NCBI GenBank assembly: GCA_003220225.1
Contig: QHRU01000060.1
Location: 1-64,000, forward strand
DNA: 64,000 nucleotides
Source: Candidatus Rokuibacteriota bacterium
GTDB lineage: Bacteria; Methylomirabilota; Methylomirabilia; Rokubacteriales; CSP1-6
Direction: 5' to 3'
Both the position numbers and the translations under genes were made by a program. This document shows, piece after piece, positions 52,424 to 60,770 of the stretch (its first letter is position 1; every line of letters starts with the position of its first letter). The notes under the pieces were generated by a model. That model searched no databases. It was given only the letters and a program-made list of their open reading frames with translations, and was not told where the DNA came from.

Positions 52424-53902
52424 GTGAGCCGCGTGGCGTGCGTCTGGGTCGAGGCCTTCGCGGCGGCGGCCGCCGAGCGCGCGGAGCCCTCGCTGCGCGA
52501 GCGGCCGCTGGCTTTGGTCACGGGCGCCGCGCCCGCCACTCGCGTGGTGGAGGCCAACGCGGCGGCGCGCGAGCACGGTATTCGCGCGGGGATCCCCGAG
52601 GCGGAGGCGGTGGCGCGCTGCCCCCAGCTCGTCCGTCGTCCGGCGTCGGCGGCCTGCGCGGACGCGGCGCGCCGCGCGCTGCTCGACGCGTGCTACGGCG
52701 TTTCTCCCCGGCTGGAGGACGTCGCCCCGGGGCTCGTCCACGTCGACGTCGCTGGCCTCGGACGGCTGCTCGGCGGCGACGCCGCCGTCGCGGAGCGGCT
52801 GGGCCGCGCCGCGCGCGCGGTCGGCCTGCCCGCGCGCGTCGGTGTTGCGGGCACGCGCGCGGCCGGGCGCATCGCCGCACGCGCCGGGCTGGGTGTCATC
52901 ATTCCGGACGGCGAGGCCGACGCGCTGGCGCCGGTGCGGGTGGCGACGCTCGACTGGTCGGACGAGATCGCGCAGGCACTCGCGCGCTGGGGCGTGGCCA
53001 CGCTGGGAGAGCTCGCCCGGCTGCCCCGCGCCGCGTTGGCCGCCCGTCTCGGCTCGATGGGGCTCGTCGCCCACGATCTCGCGCGCGGGGTGGACGACCC
53101 GGCTCCGTGGACCTCATGGGCGCCGCCGCCGTTCTGGGAGGAGGCGCAGGAGCTCGACTGGGAGATCGACGCGCTCGGACCGCTCGTCACCGTGCTCGGG
53201 CGGGTCGTGGAGCGATTGACCGCGCGTCTGTCGGCCGCGTATCTCGTGGCCGACGCGCTCGAGCTGCGATTGGCCCTCGCCGGCGGCGGCCATCACGCGC
53301 GCACGCTCGCGCTGGCGTGCCCGATGGTCGCGCCCCGCCCGCTGTTGACGCTGCTCGAGCACGACCTCGGCGCGCGGCCGCCCCAGGGCGCCGTCACCGC
53401 GGTGGCGCTCCAGGCGAACGTCATTCCGTGCCGCGCGGTCGCCGGTGAGCTCGGGCGCGCGGCGCCGCCAGCGCAGCGCGACCTGGCCACGGTGCTCGCG
53501 CGGCTCGTCACGCTGGTGGGCGCCGATGGCGTCGGCGCCGTCGCGCTCACCGACTCGCACCGGCCCGACGCGTTCGTGCCGGCGCGGTTCGAGCCGAATC
53601 TCGTGCCGGAGACGGGCAGGGACACGGGCGACGCCGTGCTGGCGCTGCGTCGGCTGCGCCCCCCGCGTCGCGTGAGCGTGGCCACGGACGGCGAGCGCCG
53701 GCCCGCCGTCGTTTGCGGGGCCCTCGGGCCCGAGGCGCGCGTGATCGGATGCGCGGGGCCGTGGCGCGTGTCGGGCGAGTGGTGGGACGCCGGCGCCTGG
53801 GCGCGCGACGAGTGGGACGTGGCGCTCTCGGACGGCGCCGTGTGTCGGCTCGCGCGCGAGCTGCGTTCCGGTGAGTGGTACCTCGACGGCGTCTATGACT
53901 AG
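52424..53902 (+). CDS. imuB: ImuB: catalytically dead Y-family polymerase-like protein
   Basis: 492 residues from GTG 52424. A Y-family DNA polymerase fold is recognisable ([40 protein letters not shown]; a helix-hairpin-helix at [20 protein letters not shown]). The catalytic acids are missing: VWVEAF replaces the VDMDAFF motif and HVDVAGLGR replaces SIDE. This is the mark of ImuB, which serves as an adaptor between the beta clamp, ImuA and DnaE2. The C-terminal 150 residues form the ImuB-specific region. Two R2 elements separate it from dnaE2. Confidence 0.87.
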   Translation: MSRVACVWVEAFAAAAAERAEPSLRERPLALVTGAAPATRVVEANAAAREHGIRAGIPEAEAVARCPQLVRRPASAACADAARRALLDACYGVSPRLEDVAPGLVHVDVAGLGRLLGGDAAVAERLGRAARAVGLPARVGVAGTRAAGRIAARAGLGVIIPDGEADALAPVRVATLDWSDEIAQALARWGVATLGELARLPRAALAARLGSMGLVAHDLARGVDDPAPWTSWAPPPFWEEAQELDWEIDALGPLVTVLGRVVERLTARLSAAYLVADALELRLALAGGGHHARTLALACPMVAPRPLLTLLEHDLGARPPQGAVTAVALQANVIPCRAVAGELGRAAPPAQRDLATVLARLVTLVGADGVGAVALTDSHRPDAFVPARFEPNLVPETGRDTGDAVLALRRLRPPRRVSVATDGERRPAVVCGALGPEARVIGCAGPWRVSGEWWDAGAWARDEWDVALSDGAVCRLARELRSGEWYLDGVYD

Positions 53903-53937
53903 CGTTATCGGCCTCTGCGGTCGAACAGCGCGAGCCT

Positions 53938-54083
53938 CGAGCGATGGGCACCGGGGCAGCCCCCGTGAGACCCGTGTTTCGGGTACTGCGTCGGACACGG
54001 CTGCGAATCGGTGCACGTTGACAGGCGCACCGTACTGTCGATTTGCGTGGTCGAACGGGGGCAGCCCCGGTGCCCATCGCTCG
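53938..54083. repeat. R2 element copy 1: 88-nt core flanked by 29-bp self-complementary arms
   Basis: Arms 53938-53966 and 54055-54083 pair at 28 of 29 positions. Between them lies an 88-nt core (53967-54054) beginning GAGACCCGTGTTTCGGGTAC, an internal hairpin, and ending GCGTGGTCGA. The core is nearly identical to copy 2 but the outer arms are different in sequence. Located in the imuB-dnaE2 gap. Confidence 0.85.
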
Positions 54084-54150
54084 CACCCCCGTCGGCCGAC
54101 CCCAGCCCCCACCACATTCATCGTCACCGCCGAGGCGATGTCGGGGCGCT

Positions 54151-54306
54151 GCGATCGGCGGGCGCGGCCGGCGGCAGCCCCCACGAGACCCGTGTTTCGG
54201 GTACTGCGTCGGACACGGCTGCGAATCGGTGCACGTCGACAGGCGCAACCCATCGTCGATTTGCGTGGTCGAGTGGGGGCTGCCGCCGGCCGTGCCCGCC
54301 GGTCGC
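54151..54306. repeat. R2 element copy 2: same 88-nt core, different 34-bp self-complementary arms
   Basis: Arms 54151-54184 and 54273-54306 pair at 32 of 34 positions; the core is 54185-54272. Only the innermost arm bases (GGCAGCCCCC and its complement) resemble copy 1. The element ends 10 bases before the dnaE2 ATG. Together the two copies occupy most of the 414-base imuB-dnaE2 gap, which holds no gene. Confidence 0.85.
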
Positions 54307-54316
54307 AGGCAGCGTG

Positions 54317-57300
54317 ATGTTCGTCGAGCTGCACGCGCAGTCGGCGTTCACGTTTCTCGAGGGCGCGGACCAGCCGGAGGCGCTGGTGGCGGAGGCGGCG
54401 CGGCGTGGCATGCCGGCGCTGGCGCTCGTGGACCGCGACGGCGTCTACGGCGCGCCGCGCTTCCATCGCGCCGCGGTCGACGCGGGCATCCGCCCGCTCG
54501 TCGGCAGCGAGCTGACGCTCGCCGGCGGCGCGCGGCTGCCCGTGCTGGTCGAGGATCGCGAGGGCTGGCAGAACCTCTGCCGGTTGATCACGCGCGCCAA
54601 GCTCGGCGCGCCCAAGGGCAAGGCCGCCCTCAGCCTCGAGGACCTCGAAGCCTCGGCGAACGGTCTCGTGTGCCTCACCGGCGGCGCGCGCGGGCCCCTC
54701 GCCGCCGCGGTGCGCGCGGGCGATCGCGACGCCGCGAGAGCGATCCTCGACCGGCTGGTCGGCATCTTCGGCCGCGCCAGCGTCTTCGTGGAGGTGCAGC
54801 GCCACTTCGACCGCGCGCAGGAGCGCGATCTCGAGCGGCTGGTGGCGCTGGCGCGCGCCGCGCGCGTGCCGCTCCTGGCCGCCAACCAGCCCCTCTACGC
54901 GCGCCCCGGCGGCCGCGCCGTGGCCGACGTCTTCACGTGCATCCGGGAGAAGACCGACCTCGATCACGCGGGCCGCCGGCTGCTGGCGAACGCCGAGCGC
55001 GGCCTGCGCGACGGCGCGGCGACGACGGCGGCGTTCCGCGACCTGCCCGAGGCCGTGGCCGCCGGCGGCGAGCTGGCGTTGCGCCTGGGCTTCACGCTCA
55101 AGGATCTCGGCTATCGCTTTCCCGACTTCCCGCTGCCGCCCGGCGAGAGCGTGCAGGCGCACCTGCGCGACCTCGTCGCGCGCGGCGTGCGCGCGCGATA
55201 CGGCGCCGCCGGCCCGCTCGTCGAGCGCGCGCGGCGGCAGGTCGCCCACGAGCTGGAGATCATCGGCCGGCTCGATCTCGCCGGCTACTTCCTCATCGTC
55301 TGGGACATCGTGGAGTTCTGCCGCGCCAACGACGTCCTCGTGCAGGGCCGCGGCTCCGCCGCCAACAGCGCGGTCTGCTATGCGCTCGGCATCACGGCCG
55401 TCGATCCGGTGAAGATGGAGCTGCTCTTCGAGCGTTTCCTCTCGGAGTCGCGCGGCGAGTGGCCGGACATCGACCTCGACCTGCCGAGCGGCGAGCGGCG
55501 CGAGACGGTCATCCAGTACGTGTACCGGCGCTACGGCCGGCTCGGCGCAGGGATGACGGCGAACGTCATCACGTACCGCGGGCGCAGCGCCGCCCGCGAA
55601 GTCGGCAAGGCGCTCGGGCTGCCCGGCGACATGCAGGACCGGCTCGCCGGGCTCGTCGAGAACTGGGGTTACCAGGATCCGCAGGCGGTGCTGACACGCC
55701 ACCTGCAGGAGGCGGGCTGCGACACGCGGCATCCGCGCATCCGCAAGTTCGCCGCCCTCTGGACGCGGCTTCAAGATCTCCCCCGGCATCTCGGCCAGCA
55801 CTCGGGCGGCATGGTCATCGCCGCCGGCCGACTCGACGACGTGGTGCCGCTCGAGCCGGCCACGATGCCGGGCCGCGTGGTCGTGCAGTGGGACAAGGAC
55901 GATTGCGCCGCGCTCGGCATCGTGAAGGTGGATCTTCTCGGTCTTCGGATGATGTCGGTGCTCCAGGAATCCATCGCGCTCGTGAGCGAGACGGGCGGGG
56001 TGGTCGACCTCGCGCACCTGCCCGCCGACGACAAGGCCGTGTACGGCATGCTCCAGCGCGCGGACACGATCGGCGTGTTCCAGGTGGAGAGCCGCGCCCA
56101 GATGGCGACGCTGCCGCGCATCCATCCCGAGCGTTTCTACGACCTCGTGGTGCAGATCGCCATCATCCGCCCGGGCCCGATCGTCGGCGACATGGTGCAT
56201 CCCTACGTCCGCCGCCGGCGCGGCCGCGAGCCGGTGACGTACGCCCACCCGAGCCTGGAGCCGATCCTGTCGCGCACGCTCGGCGTGCCGCTCTTCCAGG
56301 AGCAGCTGCTGCGCATCGCGATGGTGGCCGCGGGCTTCTCCGGCAGCGAGGCGGAGGAGCTGCGCCGCGCCTTCGGCTTCAAGCGCAGTGAGCGCCGGAT
56401 GGCGGAGGTGGAGGTGAAGCTGCGCGAGGGCATGGCGCGCCGGGGGATCACCGGCCGAGCCGCGGACGAGATCGTCCACCAGATCACGTCGTTCGCGCTG
56501 TATGGATTCCCCGAGTGCGTGGTGGGTGACACCCGCGTGCTCGACGCGGACAGCGGGCGGTGGGTACGGATCGAGGACGTCGTCAACGGTGTCGACCGCG
56601 TGGAGGCCACCCTGGCGTGCGACGAGGGCCGGACGCTGCGACGGCGCCGAGTGCTCCGCGCCACCGCCAGCGGTCGTCGCGGCGTCTATCGCCTGACGAC
56701 GCTGGGCGGACGGACGATCGTCGCCACCGCCGAGCATCTGCTGTTGACGCCCCAGGGCTGGCGACCGCTCGCCGCGCTGCGCGAGCGCGATCGTGTCGCG
56801 GGGGCCCGGCGCGGTGGCGGGAGCGCCGAGCTGGTCGACTCGAGCGTCGGGTGGGACAGCGTTGTCATCGTGGAGCGCGCCGGAGTGCGGGACACCTACG
56901 ACCTCGAGATCGAGGGCGACCACAACTTCCTCGCCAACGACCTGGTCGTCCACAACTCGCACAGCAGCAGCTTCGCGCTGCTCGCCTACGCCAGCGCGTA
57001 CCTCAAGGCGCACCACGGCCCGGCCTTCTACGCGGCGCTGCTCAACAACCAGCCCATGGGCTTCTACCACTCGGCCACCGTCGTCAACGACGCGCGCCGG
57101 CACGGCGTGCGCGTGCTGCCGGTGGACGTCACGCGCTCGAACTGGCCGTGCACGCTCGAGCAGCGCGAGGGCGTCTGGGTGGTGCGCCTCGGCCTCCGCT
57201 TCGTGAAGGGGCTGCGCGAGCGCGCGGGACAGGCGCTGGTGGCCGCGCGCGCGGCGCGGGCGTTCGCCTCTGCGCCCGACCTCGCCGCGCGCGCCGCTCT

Positions 57301-57889
57301 CACGCGCGAGGAGATGGCCACGCTCGCCTCGATCGGCGCGCTGGCGCCGCTGGGCGGCACGCGCCGCGCGAATCTCTGGACCGTCGCCGAGCAGGACGCG
57401 GGGCCCCTGTTCGCGGGAACGGTTGTCGCGCAGACGGAGCCACTCCGCACGACACGATCACCATTGCCTGAAATGACCGTGCTCGACAGGCTCACGGCCG
57501 ACTACGCCGGCACCGGCGTCACGCTTGGCCCGCACCCGATGGCGCTGCGGCGCGCGGCGCTCGCCGCGCGCGGCGTCACGCGGGCGATCGACCTCGCGCG
57601 CGGCGACGACGGCGCGCGTGTGCGGGTGGCGGGCAGCGTGATCGTGCGCCAGCGGCCCGGCACGGCGAAGGGCTTCGTGTTCCTGAGCCTCGAGGACGAG
57701 ACCGGGATCGCGAACGTCATCGTGACGCCGGGCCTCTTCGCGCGCCGGCGGCTGCCGCTCGTCAGCGAGCCGTTTTTGCTCGTGGAGGGGATCTTACAAA
57801 TGCAGGACGGCGTGGTGTCCGTGCGCGCCGCGCGCGTCGAGCCATTGCCGCGGCTCGCGCACGTCGTGCCCTCGCACGATTTCGGGTAA
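54317..57889 (+). CDS. dnaE2: Error-prone DNA polymerase DnaE2 with an in-frame mini-intein
   Basis: 1190 residues as translated; about 1043 after removing a 147-residue intein, normal for DnaE2. PHP domain N-terminus [20 protein letters not shown], and a palm with [17 protein letters not shown] (about 352) and the catalytic acids in [40 protein letters not shown] and [20 protein letters not shown] are typical DnaE2 segments. The C-terminal OB domain has [20 protein letters not shown]. It copies damaged DNA with ImuA/ImuB, causing mutation. ATG at 54317 lies right after R2 copy 2. The extein is interrupted between GFPE and [10 protein letters not shown]. Confidence 0.93.
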   Translation: MFVELHAQSAFTFLEGADQPEALVAEAARRGMPALALVDRDGVYGAPRFHRAAVDAGIRPLVGSELTLAGGARLPVLVEDREGWQNLCRLITRAKLGAPKGKAALSLEDLEASANGLVCLTGGARGPLAAAVRAGDRDAARAILDRLVGIFGRASVFVEVQRHFDRAQERDLERLVALARAARVPLLAANQPLYARPGGRAVADVFTCIREKTDLDHAGRRLLANAERGLRDGAATTAAFRDLPEAVAAGGELALRLGFTLKDLGYRFPDFPLPPGESVQAHLRDLVARGVRARYGAAGPLVERARRQVAHELEIIGRLDLAGYFLIVWDIVEFCRANDVLVQGRGSAANSAVCYALGITAVDPVKMELLFERFLSESRGEWPDIDLDLPSGERRETVIQYVYRRYGRLGAGMTANVITYRGRSAAREVGKALGLPGDMQDRLAGLVENWGYQDPQAVLTRHLQEAGCDTRHPRIRKFAALWTRLQDLPRHLGQHSGGMVIAAGRLDDVVPLEPATMPGRVVVQWDKDDCAALGIVKVDLLGLRMMSVLQESIALVSETGGVVDLAHLPADDKAVYGMLQRADTIGVFQVESRAQMATLPRIHPERFYDLVVQIAIIRPGPIVGDMVHPYVRRRRGREPVTYAHPSLEPILSRTLGVPLFQEQLLRIAMVAAGFSGSEAEELRRAFGFKRSERRMAEVEVKLREGMARRGITGRAADEIVHQITSFALYGFPECVVGDTRVLDADSGRWVRIEDVVNGVDRVEATLACDEGRTLRRRRVLRATASGRRGVYRLTTLGGRTIVATAEHLLLTPQGWRPLAALRERDRVAGARRGGGSAELVDSSVGWDSVVIVERAGVRDTYDLEIEGDHNFLANDLVVHNSHSSSFALLAYASAYLKAHHGPAFYAALLNNQPMGFYHSATVVNDARRHGVRVLPVDVTRSNWPCTLEQREGVWVVRLGLRFVKGLRERAGQALVAARAARAFASAPDLAARAALTREEMATLASIGALAPLGGTRRANLWTVAEQDAGPLFAGTVVAQTEPLRTTRSPLPEMTVLDRLTADYAGTGVTLGPHPMALRRAALAARGVTRAIDLARGDDGARVRVAGSVIVRQRPGTAKGFVFLSLEDETGIANVIVTPGLFARRRLPLVSEPFLLVEGILQMQDGVVSVRAARVEPLPRLAHVVPSHDFG
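56516..56956 (+). other. Mini-intein inside DnaE2 (147 residues, no homing endonuclease)
   Basis: Codons 734-880 of dnaE2. Block A starts with the nucleophile Cys: [20 protein letters not shown]. Block B has the TxxH motif in [19 protein letters not shown]. Block F is [20 protein letters not shown] and block G ends LVVHN, followed by Ser as the first C-extein residue. These are all the residues needed for splicing by N-S shift, Ser transesterification and Asn cyclisation. The penultimate His is present. No LAGLIDADG or HNH endonuclease lies between blocks B and F. It splits the conserved YGFPE/SHSSSFA site of the polymerase fingers. Confidence 0.9.
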
Positions 57890-58024
57890 AATATCGCAGG
57901 GTTTTGAACATCTTTCCGGGATTCGTCGCGCTGCTCGCCTCGCGGCCCTCGCGTGGAGCGCGTGGCGCCTCACGCACATCGCGTGGCCCAACAAAACGCT
58001 CGCCTCCATGCAGGAGACCTGGCG

Positions 58025-58309
58025 ATGGCTCGTAGCCCGGCTGAGATCCACGCTGACATCGCGGTGACCCGCCGCGTGATCGAGCGCCAGCTCGACGCGC
58101 TCGGCCACGCCGTGGAAGGCCGCTGGTGGGCGCCGTACGCCGTCATCGCGGGAGGGTTCGCCGTCGGCTTCCTCCTGGCGCGCATGCCGATCGGCCGTGT
58201 GGTCGGCATCAGTGCGCGCGCCGTCCAGACGGGACTGGCCGTCGCCACCATGCTCGCCGCCGTGGACCGCTTCGTCGCGGAGCGCCGCCGCCTCGCCCGC
58301 GCGGCGTGA
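58025..58309 (+). CDS. DUF3618-like small membrane protein
   Basis: 94 residues from the ATG at 58025 behind a GGAGACC ribosome-binding site. N-terminal ARSPAEIHADIAVTRRVIER fits the DUF3618 pattern of a short amphipathic helix. A hydrophobic hairpin follows: YAVIAGGFAVGFLLARMPIG and ALAVATMLAAVDRF-like segments at about 60-80, giving one or two membrane helices. DUF3618 genes usually neighbour DUF883 or phage-shock-like genes; a DUF883-like remnant lies at 59413. Function unknown. Confidence 0.65.
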   Translation: MARSPAEIHADIAVTRRVIERQLDALGHAVEGRWWAPYAVIAGGFAVGFLLARMPIGRVVGISARAVQTGLAVATMLAAVDRFVAERRRLARAA

Positions 58310-58360
58310 TGTGCATGCATATGCGCAATCGGTTGCGGGCGGCCGGGCGGTGAGGGTGCC

Positions 58361-58459
58361 GTGCGGCCGGTCTGGAAAGGCGCGCTGACCTTCGGCCTCG
58401 TCACCATCCCCGTCGGCCTGTACCCGGCGACGGCGCCGGCGGGGAGGCGCGCCTCGTGA
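58361..58459 (+). pseudogene. ku: Ku N-terminal stub (32 codons)
   Basis: VRPVWKGALTFGLVTIPVGL, then YPATAPAGRRAS and a TGA. The first 25 residues are an excellent match to the start of bacterial Ku, which normally has about 260-300 residues; the rest is absent. The stop overlaps the LigD GTG (GTGA), as an intact Ku stop might, so the stub could be N-terminus joined to the extreme C-terminus after an internal deletion. It cannot bind DNA ends. Confidence 0.8.
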
Positions 58460-59391
58460 GCTCGGCGACGCGCGTGCTCGAGCTGGACGAGCGGCGGCTG
58501 CTGCTCAACCATCTCGACGAGGTGCTGTGGCCCGACGTCGGCGTCACCAAGGGCGACCTCATCGACTACTACCTCGAGGTCGCCGATCACCTCCTGCCGT
58601 TCGTGGCCAACCGGCCCGTGAGCCTGCTCCACGCGCCCGATCCGATCACGGGCGAGTGCCTGTACCAGAAGACGGCGCCGCCGGGGTTGCCCACGTGGAT
58701 CCCCACGCGCCGCATCCGCAGCGAGCACGCCGCCCTCGGCTACTCCGACTACGTGCTGGTCGTCGAGCGCGCCGCCCTCGCCTACTTCCTGAACCTCGGC
58801 TACATCTCGCTCCACCCGTGGAGCTGCACGGTCGACATGCTCGACCGCCCCGATCTGATGCTGTTCGACCTCGACCCCACCGAGATTGCGTTCCGCGAGG
58901 TGCGCAACGCCGCCCTGCTCGTGCGCGACTTGCTGAACAACTTCCGGATCCGCGCGTGGGTCAAGACCTCGGGCGGCCGTGGCCTGCACGTGCTGGTGCC
59001 GCTCACGCCCCAGTACAGCTTCTCCCAGGTGCGCGGCGCGGCCGAGATGATCACGCGCCTGGCGCGCTCGCGCGAGCCCAGCCTGTTCACGCTCGACATG
59101 CGGCGCGCGCGGCGGCGCGGCAAGATCCTCATCGACGTCCACCGCAACCATCGCGGCGCGACGCTGGTGAGCCCGTGGGCGGTGCGCGAGTACGCGGCCG
59201 CCACCGTGTCGACGCCGCTGGAGTGGGTCGAGCTCGAGCGCCCCGTGTACCCCGAAGACTTCACGCTGGCCACCATCCGCGACCGGCTCGCGCGCGCGAA
59301 CGACCCGCTGGCGTCGCTCCTCCGCGCGCCGCAGTCGCTGAAGCCGCTGCTGGAAAGCGGCCGCTCGCGCCGCGCGCGACCGATGGCCTAG
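58456..59391 (+). CDS. ligD: LigD-type NHEJ primase-polymerase domain protein
   Basis: 311 residues from the GTG overlapping the Ku stub. The LigD polymerase (PolDom) family is shown by LLNHLDEVLWPDVGVTKGDL (about 17-36), the metal DxD in DLMLFDLDPTEIAF (about 136), HPWSCTVDMLDRPD and VKTSGGRGLHVLVPLTPQYS (about 172). It is a stand-alone polymerase: the ATP ligase and phosphoesterase domains of full LigD are not attached. It would fill gaps during end joining, but the adjacent Ku is gone. Confidence 0.88.
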   Translation: MSSATRVLELDERRLLLNHLDEVLWPDVGVTKGDLIDYYLEVADHLLPFVANRPVSLLHAPDPITGECLYQKTAPPGLPTWIPTRRIRSEHAALGYSDYVLVVERAALAYFLNLGYISLHPWSCTVDMLDRPDLMLFDLDPTEIAFREVRNAALLVRDLLNNFRIRAWVKTSGGRGLHVLVPLTPQYSFSQVRGAAEMITRLARSREPSLFTLDMRRARRRGKILIDVHRNHRGATLVSPWAVREYAAATVSTPLEWVELERPVYPEDFTLATIRDRLARANDPLASLLRAPQSLKPLLESGRSRRARPMA

Positions 59392-59412
59392 TCGCCGCCA
59401 GAGGAGAGCGAC

Positions 59413-59584
59413 ATGCACGAGCGAGGAATGGTCACGACGCGCTGGCACCAGATCACGGCGCGCGCGCAGCATCTGACCCATCGGGCGGTTGCCGCTTCGT
59501 ACACGACCGCCCGCTCCAGGCCATCGCGCTCACCATCGGCGTGGCTTCGTGGTGGGCAAGGTGCTCGGCGGGCGAGAGGACTGA
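59413..59584 (+). pseudogene. DUF883/ElaB-like small membrane protein with two frameshifts
   Basis: Starts MHERGMVTTRWHQITARAQH behind GAGGAG. The homology then jumps frame near 59491 (FVHDRPLQAIALTIGV) and again near 59542 (GFVVGKVLGGRED then TGA), the latter being the usual glycine-rich membrane anchor that ends DUF883 proteins. Two missing single bases would restore a 57-residue protein. Either a recent pseudogene or sequence error. Confidence 0.6.
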
Positions 59585-59607
59585 CGCGATCGCGCTCCGC
59601 CTGCTGA

Positions 59608-59886
59608 CTACCGGCCGGGCAGCGCTTTGACCGCGGCAATCCGGTCGGCGGTGCCCGGGTGGGTCGCGAGGAAGCCGCCGCTGCTGCCGCCGGTCGTCTG
59701 CATCAGCCAGCTCAGCGTGTCGGCCATCATCTGTTTGCCGGGGTATCCCGCGCGCTGCAGGAGCTGGACACCGTGCGGCGACGACGACCCGCCACCGGAC
59801 GACGACGTCGCCGACGTCGGTCCCGCGCACGCGAAGGCGAGGGTGGCCAAGACGGTGAGGGCGGCGATCCGGGCCGGGCGGCTCAT
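59608..59886 (-). CDS. Remnant M48-peptidase lipoprotein (signal plus C-terminal segment only)
   Basis: 92 residues. A lipobox signal (RIAALTVLATLAFACAGPTS) and a Ser/Gly linker lead directly to VQLLQRAGYPGKQMMADTLS and FLATHPGTADRIAAVKALPG, which is the C-terminal end of M48 Zn peptidases (AGYDP..., STHP...RI). The HExxH catalytic region of about 180 residues is missing without loss of frame. It is unlikely to be an active protease. The ATG overlaps the stop of the upstream small gene (ATGA), so coupling is retained. Confidence 0.65.
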   Translation of the reverse strand: MSRPARIAALTVLATLAFACAGPTSATSSSGGGSSSPHGVQLLQRAGYPGKQMMADTLSWLMQTTGGSSGGFLATHPGTADRIAAVKALPGR

Positions 59887-60071
59887 GTCAGCCGCTCCAG
59901 AAGTGTCTCGCCGCAGCCGTTGTCGTCGGTCTCGGCCGGGGACTCGCCGGCTCCGCCGAAGTAGTCGATGTGGTGATCGATCGCCCGTGGACAATCGGGC
60001 TTGAACAGCAGCTCACGCGCCTCGGGACGTTGGCCGGAGGCGCCGGACTGAGCGGACGGTGCGTGTGCCAT
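59883..60071 (-). CDS. Small protein of unknown function
   Basis: 62 residues from the ATG at 60071, translationally coupled (ATGA) to the M48 remnant. Sequence EARELLFKPDCPRAIDHHID followed by YFGGAGESPAETDDNGCGET has two Cys and two adjacent His, but no known domain. An AGGTCAAGCTC leader precedes the ATG. A longer frame from 60176 is possible. Function not recognised. Confidence 0.45.
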   Translation of the reverse strand: MAHAPSAQSGASGQRPEARELLFKPDCPRAIDHHIDYFGGAGESPAETDDNGCGETLLERLT

Positions 60072-60208
60072 GAGCTTGACCTCCCGGTCGGACAACGAGA
60101 CTGTGCGGTCCCGAGGGTGCACCGGCCGTGCCACTGGCCGCCGGATCGCATCCCGGCCTCGCGTCGAGCGTTGCATTCGCAGGCCGCTGCCGGCGCCCAG
60201 GGATCATT

Positions 60209-60219
60209 GAAAAGTTTTC
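60209..60219. promoter_or_regulatory. Small AT-rich palindrome overlapping a possible -35 region
   Basis: GAAAAGTTTTC is an 11-bp palindrome overlapping TTGAAA (60207-60212), a plausible -35 hexamer, 17 nt ahead of the 21-bp palindrome. It is one of the few AT-rich patches in the window. It lies in the 311-base gap 60072-60382, which holds no gene. Confidence 0.35.
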
Positions 60220-60227
60220 GCGCGATT

Positions 60228-60248
60228 GGGGTGTAACTGTTACACCCC
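60228..60248. promoter_or_regulatory. 21-bp perfect inverted repeat upstream of the DksA-like gene
   Basis: GGGGTGTAAC, one T, then GTTACACCCC: ten perfect pairs around a 1-bp centre. The symmetry and size fit the operator of a homodimeric repressor or activator. It sits 134 bases before the DksA-like start, beside the AT-rich palindrome. Confidence 0.5.
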
Positions 60249-60382
60249 GTGGGAATTCCCCGGCGCAGGCCGCCGGCAGGTGGCAGTCCAAAGCGTCGTC
60301 ACGACGCGCGGTTGCCGCGACCCCTCCGCACTGGCACGCGTTCTGCGTTGTGTCCCCAGCCCACGTCGACCCGGAGGCAGCG

Positions 60383-60736
60383 ATGCGATCGATCAGACAG
60401 GAGCTGGAGGCGAAGCGGGATGCGCTGACGAGCGCCATTTCCTCGAGCACGCGCGCGACGCGCGAGGGCGATCACCGCCGCGAGATCGTCAAGGACCCGT
60501 TGGGCATGGCGTCGCTCACGCACGACGACGAGGTCGTGGCGGCGGTCGTGGACACGCGCGCGCGGCAACTGGAAGAGATCGATCGCGCCCTCGCGGACAT
60601 GGACGCGGGCCGCTACGGCATCTGCCGGGAGTGCGGCGAGGAGATCGCGAAGGCGCGCCTCAAGATTCTGCCCTTCGCCACACGCTGCGTAGCGTGCCAG
60701 GCGCGGCTGGAACAGGGTCTCGGACGTGCGGCATAA
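60383..60736 (+). CDS. DksA/TraR-family zinc-finger protein
   Basis: 117 residues. A coiled-coil region (residues 5-75; LEAKRDALTSAISSSTRATR, VVDTRARQLEEIDRALADMD) ends in the DksA-type zinc finger GRYGICRECGEEIAKARLKI and LPFATRCVACQARLE, a CxxC...CxxC. These proteins insert into RNA polymerase's secondary channel, sometimes with ppGpp. The expected acidic tip of DksA (DxxDxA) is not clear, so it may be a TraR/YbiI-like modulator. Two palindromes lie upstream. Confidence 0.82.
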   Translation: MRSIRQELEAKRDALTSAISSSTRATREGDHRREIVKDPLGMASLTHDDEVVAAVVDTRARQLEEIDRALADMDAGRYGICRECGEEIAKARLKILPFATRCVACQARLEQGLGRAA

Positions 60737-60770
60737 GCCCCCCACCGTCACAGAGGCAGGAGAGGCGCCC

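Noticed and set aside
53938-54306. R2 pair as an ordinary insertion sequence or MITE
   Set aside because: The terminal arms of the two copies do not match each other, there is no transposase, and no target-site duplication was seen.
53114-57103. A 1329-codon open frame on the minus strand opposite dnaE2
   Set aside because: It has no homology and is Arg/Ala/His-rich shadow coding caused by high GC at third positions. The plus-strand DnaE2 is unmistakable.
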